Below are positions 1 to 10,885 of a DNA stretch of 64,000 bases, piece by piece. The translations under genes and the position numbers were made by a program. A model generated the notes under the pieces. The model searched no databases, was not told the origin of the DNA, and saw nothing but the letters and a program-made list of their open reading frames with translations. Each line of letters opens with the position of its first letter. Position 1 is the stretch's first letter. The stretch lies in NCBI GenBank assembly GCA_001465935.1, contig LNKV01000028.1, positions 496,001 to 560,000 on the forward strand, written 5' to 3'. This stretch comes from Clarireedia homoeocarpa. Lineage: Eukaryota > Ascomycota > Leotiomycetes > Helotiales > Rutstroemiaceae.

Positions 1-453
1 AACGCAAGAGACCTCGTGCGCAAGCATCTCACGTCACTCCCGCAGCGTTTCCGCATCGCGAGCTCGATCTCCATCTCTGCTGCTAGCGCTGGTACTAGTG
101 CGACGCAGGATGGTGATGGCGATGACGATAATGAGGTGAAGGAGGGCGCGAAAAGAGTTATGGTTTTGGCGAAGGAGGGGCTGGATATGATGGTGCAGGT
201 TTCTGGGGTCTTGGATGGGACGATCGTTAGTGCGGAGGAGTGGTGTGAGAAATTGGGGAGGAAGAAGAGGGAGGAGAGGGAGCAGGCGGCGGAGGAGAGG
301 AGGAATGATGACGAGAAATTGGGGATGGAGAATGCAGACCGTGATGCGCCGGAGGAGGAGAGGAGGACGCAGCTTGCGAAGCCGGCTGTTAATGGGGATA
401 CTAAGATGGCATATCCTGGTTTTGAAGGCAAGGCTACGCCTACAGTTGCCTAA
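1..453 (+). CDS. Opi1/CCG-8-like transcriptional regulator, C-terminal part
   Basis: The reading frame is open from the first base of the window to TAA at 451-453, so the 5' end lies outside. About 150 residues are visible. A helical stretch (roughly residues 45-80 of the fragment) reads AKEGLDMMVQVSGVLDGTI and then SAEEWCEKLGRKK. It is followed by an acidic/basic Glu-Arg-rich tail and a short low-complexity end. The 'AxEGLDMMxQVSGVxDGTIxSAExWCExLG' pattern is what I recall from the Opi1 domain of filamentous fungal proteins such as Neurospora CCG-8. In yeast, Opi1 represses phospholipid genes; in filamentous fungi the family has been tied to clock and metabolic output. Family assignment is from memory of the motif, without a search. 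The upstream half needed to confirm it is not present. Confidence 0.6.
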   Translation, partial: NARDLVRKHLTSLPQRFRIASSISISAASAGTSATQDGDGDDDNEVKEGAKRVMVLAKEGLDMMVQVSGVLDGTIVSAEEWCEKLGRKKREEREQAAEERRNDDEKLGMENADRDAPEEERRTQLAKPAVNGDTKMAYPGFEGKATPTVA

Positions 454-1617
454 GGGAGTAGGGCCCGTCGGTTAGCTAAATAGTGGTCTTGATGGATAGT
501 TGGCAATTGGACTCTCAAGCTTCCTACAATTATCGGTTCCCCTTTCTTTCATCTCTATTTTTCATATCTCTTTCCTCTTCTTCTCTTTTGATTTTCTCAT
601 TTGGGGTTCAGACAAAAAGAAAAATTGGATAAAGATAAGATCGGTTCGGTTCTGAGAGGGTATCTATTCTATTTCTATTCTATTCTATTCTATTCGATGG
701 ACAAGTCTGGGTGTTGATTGGATCTGGTCCTGGATTTGAGGAAAAGAGAGCTTGTTACTTTTGACTTTTACGTCAGATTTATTACATAAATACAGCAGGG
801 AAAGTAAAGGAAAGGGGAAGCGAAGGAAAGGGAAGGGAAGGGAAGGGAAAGAATCAACTACATAAGGCGTTTTTGACAAATGCAAATGGCAGATGGCAGA
901 TGATAGGCGTTTTGGAGGGAATATATTTATATTATTACAACATTTGGATGGATGGATGGATGGGCGGAGGCTAGCTGGTGTCGTACGAGACGAGGTGGTT
1001 TGGTGCAGTTTGGTTTAGATATATAGTTAGTTGTGTGGAGGGGCGGCAGTGCAGTCAGTCATGGTGTGTTATGTTAGTTTTGCAGTAGTGTAAGATATCA
1101 TCTCATATCATATCATATCACAACATGTCATATGGCGATACTCGTAGACTGAGTAAAGTGAAAAAGACGTGCGGTGTGAGATGTGAGGTGATAGATTTCA
1201 TGTAAGCTTTATAGACATGCTGACTGACTGATAAATAGGTAGGTGAATAGATACATACATATACATAAGACCATCTTCCCTTTTCGCTTGCTTGCCTACC
1301 AACTAACTTCATGGTAAGCTAAGCTTAGCTTAGCTAGTAATATAACAAGACAGACCATGACCTGGAAGTAGATTAGATACTTAAGATCACACAATTTATC
1401 CCCGCAGACCCGTCGCGACCTAAAAAGAACCCCCAAACATCAATCAATGAATCATAACATCCCATCCTTTTCCGTATCCCCATCTAATCCGTGAACCCGA
1501 ACCCGAGCTCAATCCCGCAAATTTGCACAGCCAAATACTGAGAACATAAAAACTCTATCCGAAAGATCATAAATCAAAAGAAGAAACGCAAATCCCCCCT
1601 CCCCCTCCAACTCCAAA
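454..1617. other. Intergenic region between convergent genes, microsatellite-rich
   Basis: This is the 3' side of both flanking genes (+ on the left, - on the right), so it should hold their 3' UTRs and polyadenylation sites. It contains short simple repeats: (CTATT)n at 663-695, GGGAA-type repeats at about 798-850, (GGAT)n at 946-963, and an ATCAT-type run at about 1095-1120. A perfect 18-bp palindrome lies at 1315-1332. I see no coding signal beyond chance ORFs made by these repeats. Confidence 0.6.
1315..1332. repeat. Perfect 18-bp palindrome
   Basis: The sequence taagctaagcttagctta equals its own reverse complement. It lies between two convergent genes, near where their 3' ends should be. 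It is too short to call a terminator with confidence. Confidence 0.5.
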
Positions 1618-4600
1618 TCACGCCAAACCCAACCACTTCAACGCCTTCCTACTATTCCCTCTCCTCCCCATGCCCGTCCCCCTAACCCTCGGCAACATCA
1701 ATCCCGAAGTCCCATGTCTCCCCATAACCATCCGATCATACGCATCATCATCGCTATCCTCCTCCGCCATCAACTCCTCATCACCATCCACCAGCGTCAA
1801 TCTGTTCTTTTTCTTCCCTTCTCTTTCTTTCTCTGTACCGCGATCGCCATGGCAGCTCTCGATGCTTCTCTCGAAGGAGAAATCAGGTTCGCTACTACTG
1901 TTGGTACTTGAGAGCGCTTGGTAGGTTTTTGGGTCGTATACTGGGATTTTGTGGGGATTGTGAGGGGGTTTCTGTGAAGGAGAGACCGTAGAGTCGCGGT
2001 AGAAGGTCGTAGAGCTGTAGGAGGTAGTCGGCGGGGGCAGGAGAGGTTGAGCGTAATTTGGGAGAGAGCTGGAGCGGTGGGGAGGAGGTGCGGGTGGGGA
2101 GGGAAGGCTGTGCAATTCGAGTGAGACAGGGAGGGAGTTGAAGGTAGAGTATGAAGGTCGGAGTAATGGCTGAATGTTAGGATGGTTGACGTCTGAGTCA
2201 TCGGGCGCTGAGGGTATGTCGTCTTCAGTGATGTATGCTTCTTTTCGTGGCGAGTGGAGAGGTGTTAAATTACTAGAATCGGTGATATACCATGGTGATC
2301 GCATAGCTACATTTTTGCGAATTACTAGAAGGAAGTTTTGGACATCGGATGTAGATGCAGGGAATGGAAGATGATAATCGGCTTTAGAGAAGGAAGAGCA
2401 AGGTGAATAACGAGGCGAACCACATGTTTCGAGTCTGGTGTTGGGAGAAAAATACCGAGGGGATCGTTTCGTAAGCACACTGCTTGCAACAGCTTCCATT
2501 GAAAGATGCGCCGTACTACGAGAGGACTGAGCGAGAGCTGGAGGATCTGAGGAAAACGTATCTAAAATGCCAGCCACTTTGAAAAGCTCTGAACCAAGTA
2601 AGTTGCGCATCTCGAGCACTATTGATATCTGGTCATGTCGAAAGGTAAGAACTAGAAAACGAACAGCTTTTGTGGTTGCAAGATATGTTTCCAGATGTGG
2701 AATAATCAGACTAGCAAGCAGTCTCTCGTCGGATAATGGGTCGAGATCCTTCCGCATAGCAGATGGTTGAGCCATGAAAGTTTGAATGGCAAGTGTTGTT
2801 AGATATCTGTCAATGTTAGTAACTTTTCAGTAGCAATACACTAGGACTAAGACTAAATACCTTAAACCAAGCCGTCCGCTTCGACTTGAGCTTCCTCTTT
2901 TTGAACCGACTTTCTCCATGCCTTCCACGACTTGAGCAAAAACCCCATCGTCGATACTCTTTTCACAACCCACCGCCACTATTTGGTCCAGAACTGCATC
3001 ATAATCGCAAATAGTGTCCCTGTTACTGAACATGGGCTTCCAAAGCTCACCTAGCCCAGGCATCAGCGAGCTTCTGGATTCATCTAACTTTTTGGACTCT
3101 TCAACAAGATGTGTGGTGAGGAAGAAACGGAATTCATCCTGTATTTCAATCGGTCTATTGCCCTCTGGCCCCGAGAATTCATGGAATTTTTGAGCCAGCC
3201 TAGAGGCAACTGTAGGTGGTGTCATTGTGGGTGTAGGCAAGTCTTGATGGCCCGATTTAAAGGGTGCAGGCTTCTGCGCTAATGTCGATTGTCTTTTCAC
3301 ATCCTCTAAAATAGGTGATTCGCTCAAGTAAAAGGGGTCAGCATCGATCTGCCCTTGGAATTGAAACTTATCAGCTTGGGCTGTGCGTGGTGGCGTTGGT
3401 AGAGGTCGAGGGGAATCGAAAGGGATAATTGGGAATTGACCATTCTTATACTGCGTAATACACCGAGATATCTCTTTCGGTGAATTGTCTGTGAAATGTA
3501 TCACAAGATCTTCAACCACATCGAAAACTGCTTCCGTCATAGGAACATGCTGTCTGTCTTCACCACCATCCATGCGGTTAGAATATGTGCGCGAGATAGG
3601 TCTCGAACGCACCGGGCTATTTGGAGAGGCTTTCTTAATAGTTGTTTGAGACGCCTTTACGAAAGTCGTCTTGGGTAGAAACTCGAAAGTTGAGTCTCGT
3701 ACAGATTTCCTAGTGGATATCCGAGGAGATTCCCAGAGATTCTGAGGGGATATAGAATGCTTGACGGGTCTTAGACTTCGAGTTTCCTCTCCAATATCAT
3801 GATATAACTTCCCAACCGATGATGTCCTCCTTGGAAATCTTTCTGACTGTGGAGAAACAGACTGCATATCTATCACATATGCCTCCCCATAAACTACCTC
3901 GTTGGTTTGCGGCGCCTGAAATAAGGCTCTATCATCAACAAATTCGTCATCGTCATCGTCATCGTCCACATCCATACCTTGGTACAATGAGTATCGACTA
4001 GCTGGTAAGGCAAGAGGTTGTGGGAGAGACTTGCTGTCGGATGTTTGAGGACCGAATGTACCACTATATACTTGACTACTCGATCGATCTGGCAAAGTCA
4101 CTACCGTGGTAACAATTTCATTGTCTTGCTGAAAAGCCCAAGCGGCAGGATCCGGTGTGATTGTGCGCATTTCTCCCGTCACATTTTGAAGACTACTTCT
4201 TGATTTGCTTCTTACACTGAGATTTCGGTCTACTCCAAGTGGTTCAAAGCCAGATTCCGGGGCAGTGTCAACGTTATATCCCAGGGCAATGGCGCCCTTG
4301 ACACTTCTTGAATCCAAATGTGGTATTGTCCTGGTAGTGGGTGTATCGTGATGCAGATAGCCGGCTGAATCTGGCAAAACTGTTTGCCGTGGTTTGCCGC
4401 AGTTAGTGAAGAGCCCCTGCACACCATCCTTGACAATGTTGAAAAAGACGGCCTCAGCCTTCCCATCGTCCCCCTCTGTGAGTTGCTCCGATATTTTCGC
4501 AATGCATATTGCCCGTGCGCTAATACTACCACCGTTTAAGAACGCCACTTTCGATTGTGGAGAAGATTGAAGGAAAGACCGTGCTTTACGGTTGCGTTTG

Positions 4601-4812
4601 TCGAATGCGAGGTAGACGTCGCGCACGAAAGATCGAGCATCGAATTCCTGGGCCGACTGCGACGTCGATATGTAGTTATCGATTGGCGCAATGATCATAA
4701 CCATATGAGACTGTGGCAGGAGACGTAGTTGTTCTGAGATAGTTCCAATATTTCCCTCCAAGGCAACCAATTTCCCAGTGCCTTGAGTATGGGCTAACGT
4801 TGTTGAAGCCAT
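1618..4812 (-). CDS. Uncharacterised large fungal protein (two exons, about 1046 aa)
   Basis: Exons (minus strand) are 4812-2861 and 2806-1618. They join across a 54-nt intron with donor GTATTT, a perfect TACTAAC branch sequence and acceptor GACAG, and the frame continues across it. The start is placed at the ATG at 4812. The frame stays open to 4980, but those extra residues look like untranslated leader. The N-terminal ~150 residues look globular (LVALEGNIGTISEQLRLLP, then a helix-rich stretch ending in KVAFLNGG). The middle is Ser/Pro-rich and disordered, with an eight-residue Asp run near residues 280-290. A second globular patch sits around residues 560-690 (DEFRFFLTTHLVEESKKLDE and on across the intron). 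The C-terminal 200 residues are low-complexity, Pro/Ser and then basic. I recall similar leotiomycete proteins labelled 'gastric mucin-like', a name based on composition, not function. I assign no role. Confidence 0.75.
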
Positions 4813-5053
4813 TCTCAAGTCATGCACTGGTTCTTTGCGACTGGAATCTACTTCTTTTCTCCCGACCCGATGCCCCACTCCGATGACGAAATAGCGCAAA
4901 TGAATCAGAGTAGAACGAGCAGACTTGTAATACGGCGAAATGGTGATAAACAGGTGACAAAACAAGAAAGAAATTATCATGGAAGTATATCAGGAAAGAA
5001 GAACTGGAAATGGAGTTGAGTGAGTGTGGTTGGAAGATACAATACAATGCATT

Positions 5054-5102
5054 CATTGGGTCATTGGGTGATTGGGCCATTGGGTGATTGGGCCATTGGG
5101 TG
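5054..5102. repeat. Minisatellite, about 16-bp unit, three copies
   Basis: The unit cattgggtgattgggc is repeated about three times with slight variation. It sits about 240 bp upstream of the start codon at 4812 on the minus strand, so it may lie in that gene's promoter. Confidence 0.85.
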
Positions 5103-5426
5103 TGGTGTTATCTGGAGTCAGAACTCAAAGCCTCAATGGCATTCGAAGAATCGTCCGTCCTTCCCTTCGCCCTTCGCCCTTCCCATCCCATAACTACCAA
5201 ATTCCTATTCCTAACAACTCGGTGTATGATGGCGTAGGTGATGGCGTACCAACTGTTGGCGCATTTCCCACGCAGATTGCCGTCCTGGATCGCAGATCAG
5301 GTTTCAATTGGCAGAGGGAAGGGAACTCACATCACCTCAAGTGGCCAATGAGGAAAAGAAAAAGCAAAAACATCGAAGAAGAGATTTGGGGGCAGCTAAA
5401 GATTGGCTAAGCTAGCTCTTGAGCTA

Positions 5427-5466
5427 AAATGTAAAGATAAAAATAAAAATGAAAATGAAAATGAAA

Positions 5467-5498
<32 letters not shown>

Positions 5499-5556
5499 GA
5501 ATATAAATAAATATAAAAATAAACATAATAAATATAAAATAAAACAAATAAAAAAA
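5427..5556. repeat. AT-rich simple-sequence tract
   Basis: Runs of AAAAT/GAAAAT lead into a dinucleotide (AT)n at about 5473-5498 and then AAATA-type repeats. It produces spurious Ile/Tyr/Phe ORFs on the minus strand. Confidence 0.85.
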
Positions 5557-5561
5557 GCTTC

Positions 5562-5843
5562 CTAGCTGGGACGAACAAGCGGGCTGAATCTTTCCCTTTC
5601 CCATTTCCCCCGCCTCTTGTGTACAAAGTACTCTGCAGGAATTCCCTTGGCTGCGGTGTCCGGGACCACAATTCCGATCAACAGTCTACTAAGTCCTTCG
5701 TAGGGATCTAAGACAATCCACTTCGAGACTTCCTGTGGCGAAGCGAAAATGACGGTCAAGAGTAGTTCATCAGATTTCATATTCATATCATAGGTCACTG
5801 ACACTTGGGGGAAATGGATCGAGGCGGCACCTCTGCAGGACAA
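5562..5843 (-). other. Orphan coding-like stretch (possible relic exon)
   Basis: This open frame of about 93 codons has ordinary-looking codon choice and protein-like composition in its first 80 residues (for example SPQEVSKWIVLDPYEGLSRL). It has no ATG at its head, but a possible acceptor CTGCAG precedes GAGGTGCC-type sequence at about 5830. It runs into the AT-rich tract at its 3' side. I recognise no family and found no partner exons upstream. It may be a degraded exon or chance. Confidence 0.25.
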
Positions 5844-6710
5844 GCGAGTATGTTCCAGATCATGAGCCTTTGAGGCTAATTATTGGTTCAGATGCCTAGT
5901 ACGTGGAGTTGGGGGACAAGTACTAGTTAATAGTTAGTTGGCCTAAATGCTGACTCCATGGAAACTGCTCTGGCTTGCATCAGACAAATCCCTGCCTGGC
6001 TGTATTGCTGCCAATCCCAACTAACTGTGATCAAAAGTGTGAATTCACACCTGTGTAGCAAAAGTTGACTTCGGGGTCCAAAGTCATCTTCTATTGAATT
6101 TCACATGCAGCAGCACTGTGCGTGCTAGTGCAAAGCCATACACGGAACACAGGGAGTTCGACACCCGAAGACTAGTTCTAAGGCGTAGACTCTCCACCAG
6201 CCTTAAATAATAATGTCCGGTGCTCCAATCTTGTCTGTGTGGCCGCATGTATCGATCGTATCGATGCAGGTCCGAGATGAAAACGGCAAGTTTTGCCGCT
6301 GATTTCATGCTCTTTGCGCACATTTCTGGGAACAGCGCCTTCCCATATATGCGTCTGAAGTCGTGCGTGAAGCTGTAAGGTTTGGTGGAGAGAAATCATC
6401 CTTTCGTATTTATGAGCTTCTATCCAGTAAACGAATTAGCTGCCAAACCAATACCTTCCAAATAAACTTGGCATCGTCACTCGGACATGAAACGTCCACT
6501 GGAGTCACCTGAATTCTCCGATCCCAATCTTACGACTTTGAGTAAGACCTCACACAACCGTTTTACTTCATTCAATGCGTGCAACCTTGACTTTGCGTAC
6601 GTACCAACATGCGGTGGAACGACGGACCACATTATTGCTAGACGGAGCGGAACCTTGGATAGATAGTATTAAGATATTCGTGAGAATCTCCGCAATAGAG
6701 TGTTTCTTCC

Positions 6711-8008
6711 CTAATCTTCATCGGAATCCATCAACTCAGCCAATTCGGCTTCTTCTTCTACAGTCAAAAGGTTCTTCTTAGGCGCAACCTTCTCCTCTTT
6801 TACAACACCCTTAGCCTTTTCTTCGCTCTCCTTCCGTGCCTTTTCGAGTTCTGGCTTGCCGAGCCCCCATATTCTCAATGTGCGATCGATGCTCACACTT
6901 ATAACTCGCTTCTGGTCCTGCGAGACAACTAGCGCGGTAACATCCTCATAGTGACCATCATAGACATGCCATAACTTTCCAGTGGCCTTGTCCCAAATCT
7001 TTACATCTTCATCTCTGCCCGCAGTAATCACCCAGGCGTCAGTGACTCCTATAGCCCTAACATAATCTCCATGTTCGTACGTCTCTTCCGTGCTCCAGTT
7101 CTTTGCCCGAGACAAACATTTTGCTGTCCCGTCTGCGCTAGCAGTCCACAGATCTGTCTCTTCATCACCAAAAAAAACAACTCTATAAACGCTAGTTTCG
7201 TGCTCCTGGATTGTATCCCGAACTGGTTTGCCCTGCGATGCAGCCACGTCATTGGTATTGACTGTTTGAGAGGCGGACGTCAAACTGATTCGCCATCTCC
7301 TGATTTGAGGATCACTGCTAGAGGAAACGAGTACGACTTCCGAGTCTGTGGAGTCGTCTGGATCCAGAGCGAGATCTTGCACTGCCATCATGCTATCAGT
7401 GCTGTCGCGCAAGGTATGCAAACGCTCCCCGGTGGCAGTGTCCCAAATCATTATTTTTGCGTCAGCACCACCTGATATCAAGCACTTGAGAAGTCAGATA
7501 AGCGGTGTTTTTATGAGAGCATGTAGAAAGCTCACATCCTTGCCTCCGATCTTTGCACAGACAATAGCTTTGACAAAATCAGAATGTCCCTTGAACTTTT
7601 TACCTGGGGCCTTGCTGTCCCGGTCCCAACTCCAAATCAGCTTGTCCCAGCACCCAGCGAAGACAGTCTCGCCAGCATGGCCGCCAATAGCTACTGAAGT
7701 AACTGGGGCAGTAGGACCTCTGTATACGGTTTTGGAGTCTTTGGTCTAAGGATATGCCGTTAGATAGCCTTCCGTATAATTATAGTTCATTTTGAACCTA
7801 CTTCGAGGTTGACCTTCCGCACGCAGCCTGCACTTTCGGCCACGTAAACACATTCCGTGGAAAATGGATCGAGTGTAAGATTTAAGATCTTAGACCGGAG
7901 GACAATAGGATTCCCATTTTTGTTGCCCGACTTTGCCGCTCGACGGGCACGTGTAGATTCCGAGGCATCGGTTTGGAAGAAATGGTCTGGGTCCGTTGAT
8001 CGAGACAT
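6711..8008 (-). CDS. WD40-repeat protein of unknown specific function (396 aa)
   Basis: Three exons on the minus strand: 8008-7802, 7745-7536 and 7484-6711. Introns have donors GTAGGT and GTGAGC and acceptors CTTAG and CTCAAG, all in phase. The protein starts MSRSTDPD, has an Arg/Lys-rich N-terminus, and then repeating WD40 units. Visible signatures include FAGCWDKLIWSWD, ISGGADAKIMIWD, TAGRDEDVKIWD and SVSIDRTLRIWG, each with the GH...WD spacing of beta-propeller blades. Roughly six to seven blades are likely. The C-terminus is a charged Lys/Glu helix ending in an acidic DSDED tail. I cannot place it in a named WD40 family. It is divergently transcribed from Ctf4 across 260 bp containing an MluI cell-cycle box, so S-phase co-expression is possible (inference). 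Confidence 0.85.
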
Positions 8009-8143
8009 GTTCAAAATAGTATCATATAAAGTCTTAATATCAAAAATTGTGCTCCAATTAATCCGAATTCATAGTGGGGGTTTGTTGGTGCACAGGCAGC
8101 GACAGGCATCTTGTAATAACCCACCTAAATTTACAGGGTGTCA

Positions 8144-8149
8144 ACGCGT
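8144..8149. promoter_or_regulatory. MluI cell-cycle box (ACGCGT) in divergent promoter
   Basis: A perfect ACGCGT lies 120 bp upstream of the Ctf4 ATG and 136 bp upstream of the WD40 ATG. In yeasts this is the binding core of MBF (Mbp1-Swi6 / Res1-Cdc10), which activates replication genes at G1/S. CGCG-containing relatives lie close by at about 8171 and 8191. Function is inferred from the motif and from the identity of the downstream gene. Confidence 0.5.
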
Positions 8150-8268
8150 AAAGTGGAAGTCGCGGTGATACGCGATCTCCTTAACAAATCGCGTCCACCT
8201 CTGTACATTCTAAATCTCTCAACCTCAAATGCTTTGAACAGCCCTGCTGCCAACGACAAAAGACAGCT

Positions 8269-10885
8269 ATGGCCACCACAACCCAGATCCGTCTGCGACC
8301 GCGTCCAGCGCATACTTCAGGGCCTACCTACCTTACCTATACTCCAGATGGCACGAAATTGGTTACGGTGGGCTCGAATAACACCACTCGAGTGTACAAG
8401 ACCGGATCCGATGACGAACCTACGAATATTGATGATTGTCAGGAGCAGAATATGGGTGTTGATGCTACAGTATGTCTGAAGACTTCAAAAAATATATCAT
8501 ACTAATATTCCTACAAGAACGACTTTTTCGTTGCCGGCTCTGAAGATGGAACCGTTAGCAAATACTCCCTCGATACGATGTCCTTCGACAAATTCCTCAT
8601 GCGCTGTTCGCTACCAGTTCGAGACGTTGCGATCTCCCCAAATGGTCAATGGTGTGCTGTTGCGAGTGATGAGCTCACAGTCAAGATCGTAAACACCAAC
8701 GAAGTCAGCCATATGATGTATTTGAGGGAGCAACAGAAACCTGTGAAACATCTGGCCTTCGATCCGAGCAACAAATACATTACTCTTTCCTGTACCGATG
8801 GCGTGGTGTATGTGTACTCCCTGGCGAATGACGACCCCGAACTTGTGAGGAAAATTGACGGGTTGATTCGAGCTGTTGACACGGACGAAGAAATAAGCTC
8901 CAGGGTGGTATGGCATCCTGATGGCAGAGCATTCGCAGCGCCAACCGCTACAAGGGATATTCAGGTCGTATCACGAAATGACTGGGAGAAACAACGTGTG
9001 TTTGCAAATGGACATGTTGGAGATATTACAGCGTTGGCATGGTCGCCAAATGGTGCGATGCTTGCGTCGGCTGGAAAGGACAAAAAGATTTTACTCTGGG
9101 AGACAAAAACACAAAAGATAATTGCTAGTTATGATCATGCCAATGTGATGGATTTGGCGTGGCACCCAGTCAAAAATCTACTCTCATTCACCAATTCGGA
9201 TGGAGAGGTGTACATCTTCCAAGACATTGTTCCAGAGGAGCACTCCCATTTGGTCAAATTAGAACGACAACCAGCACCGTTTATCCATGACCCATTATTG
9301 CAAATCTCAAATAATGCTCGACGGCCTGGCGCAAATGGTTCGAAAGACATCCCTGTTCGCGGGGTTCGGCGTGGTACCCCTGATAGTTTAGATGACATCC
9401 TCGGGTCCGATATAATGGGAGATGAAGATGATTTCGTCGTTGACGATGACGGCGCAGGGTATGCACTTGGGCTAAATGGCAACGGCAAAAGGCCTGGAGA
9501 AGATGTAGACCCTTACGCCGTGAGCAAGAGACGAGCCCAGACGTGGGAACCACAATACCACGAATCATTCCAGCCTGGTAGCACTCCGTGGCGGGGGGAC
9601 AGGAAGTACTTATGTTTGAATCTTATCGGATTCATATGGACGATTGATCAAGGAGATTACAATGTTGTGACAGCTGAGTTCTACGATCGAGAGACATATC
9701 GCGACTGGAAATTCACCGATCCATTACTCTATGACAAAGCTTGTCTTACTGAAAATGGCGCCCTGTTTTCTTGTCCCTCGAGTGCTGAACATCCTGCAAC
9801 CATATTCTATCGTCCGCATGAAACCTGGACTAATCGTGTGGAATGGTTAACAGAGCTACCCAAGGGTGAGGAGGTCACAGCTATCTCTCTCAGCGACTCT
9901 TTCGTCACTGTCACCACTACCGCTAACTACGTTCGAATATATACACTCTTTGGCATACCTTACAGAGTATACAGGCAGAAGAGTAGTCCTACGGTGACTT
10001 GCGCCAGTTGGCGGGACTATGTCCTGACTCTTGGTAATGGCCCTGTAGGTGCGGATGGCAATACGAAACTGTTGTACACTATCCACAACATCAAAAGAGA
10101 TGAGATTTGTCAAAGCGAAGACGTTGTAGCTCTCCCAGACGGGGAAACGCTGAAAAGCGTGTTCTTCTCTGATAATGGAGTAAGTCATTATTCGACACAT
10201 TTTCTGGTCTTATGTGTTAATAATTATCATCTAGGATCCGTGTATATACGATTCCACAGGAACTCTATTGACCCTCTTGCACTGGCGTGAGCCTTCACAA
10301 GCAACCTGGGTACCACTCCTGGACACGAAGCTCCTTTCCCGTCTTGCTAGCGGACGGAAATCAGAAACTTACTTTCCCGTCGCCGTGGCCGACAATAAAT
10401 TTCATTGTATCATTCTCAAAGGTGGAGACAAATATCCATATTTCCCTCGTCCCCTACTGAGCGAATTCGACTTCCAAATACCTATCTCGTCAAAATCCAA
10501 ACCAGACGCCAAAGATGACGATTCCGACGATGAAGGTGCAGATGAAATGAAGAAGTTAGAGGGCGAGTTTGTGCTTAAGAGCGTCCTCACATCGCTTAAA
10601 TCGGATCTTGTTAAATCTACCGCAAGTACGCACACAGAGCGTACGGAATTGGCCATGATGGAACTCGAGATCGACAAAACATTACTCAAGATGATGATGG
10701 CTGAATGTATTGAAAGCGAGGATAGGGGTATGAGGGCGCTGGAAATGGTACAGTTGATGAGAGATAGAACAGGAAGGATGATAGAAGCAGCAGGGAAAAT
10801 CGCGGACAAGTATGAGAGAGCTGTTTTAGGGGACAAGATTCGGGAACTGGGAGAGGCAAGGTTAATGGAAATGGACGAGGACTAA
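8269..10885 (+). CDS. mcl1: Replisome adaptor Ctf4/Mcl1/SepB (WDHD1/AND-1), 837 aa
   Basis: Exons are 8269-8469, 8518-10179 and 10235-10885, with introns GTATGT..ACAAG and GTAAGT..CTAG in phase. The N-terminal ~330 residues form a WD40 propeller; blades are visible in VAGSEDGTVSKYSLDTMSFD and ASAGKDKKILLWE. An acidic linker follows (GDEDDFVVDDD, about residue 380-390). A second domain then contains the conserved ESFQPGSTPWRGDRKYLCLN stretch, typical of the SepB/Mcl1 middle domain. The C-terminus is helical and charged. Ctf4 proteins trimerise and link the CMG helicase to DNA polymerase alpha/primase, and they support sister-chromatid cohesion. Aspergillus nidulans sepB is the genetically studied orthologue. 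Some family members carry a C-terminal HMG box. I see none here, in keeping with fungi. Confidence 0.93.

Larger units (their letters stand above)
4813..6710. other. Long intergenic region with minisatellite and AT-rich tract
   Basis: It covers the promoter of the gene starting at 4812 (-) and the 3' flank of the WD40 gene ending at 6711 (-). It holds a 16-bp minisatellite at 5054-5102, an AT-rich tract at 5427-5556 including (AT)n at about 5473-5498, and an orphan coding-like stretch at 5562-5843. The remainder (about 5850-6710) shows nothing I can support. Confidence 0.5.

Noticed and set aside
4813..4980. Upstream in-frame extension of the large minus-strand protein with a hydrophobic start
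   Set aside because: The 56 extra residues have no protein-like conservation cues and lie in what looks like leader sequence; the ATG at 4812 is simpler.
5396..5671. Minus-strand ORF rich in Ile/Tyr/Phe
   Set aside because: It is the translation of the AT-rich simple repeat at 5427-5556; no real coding signal.
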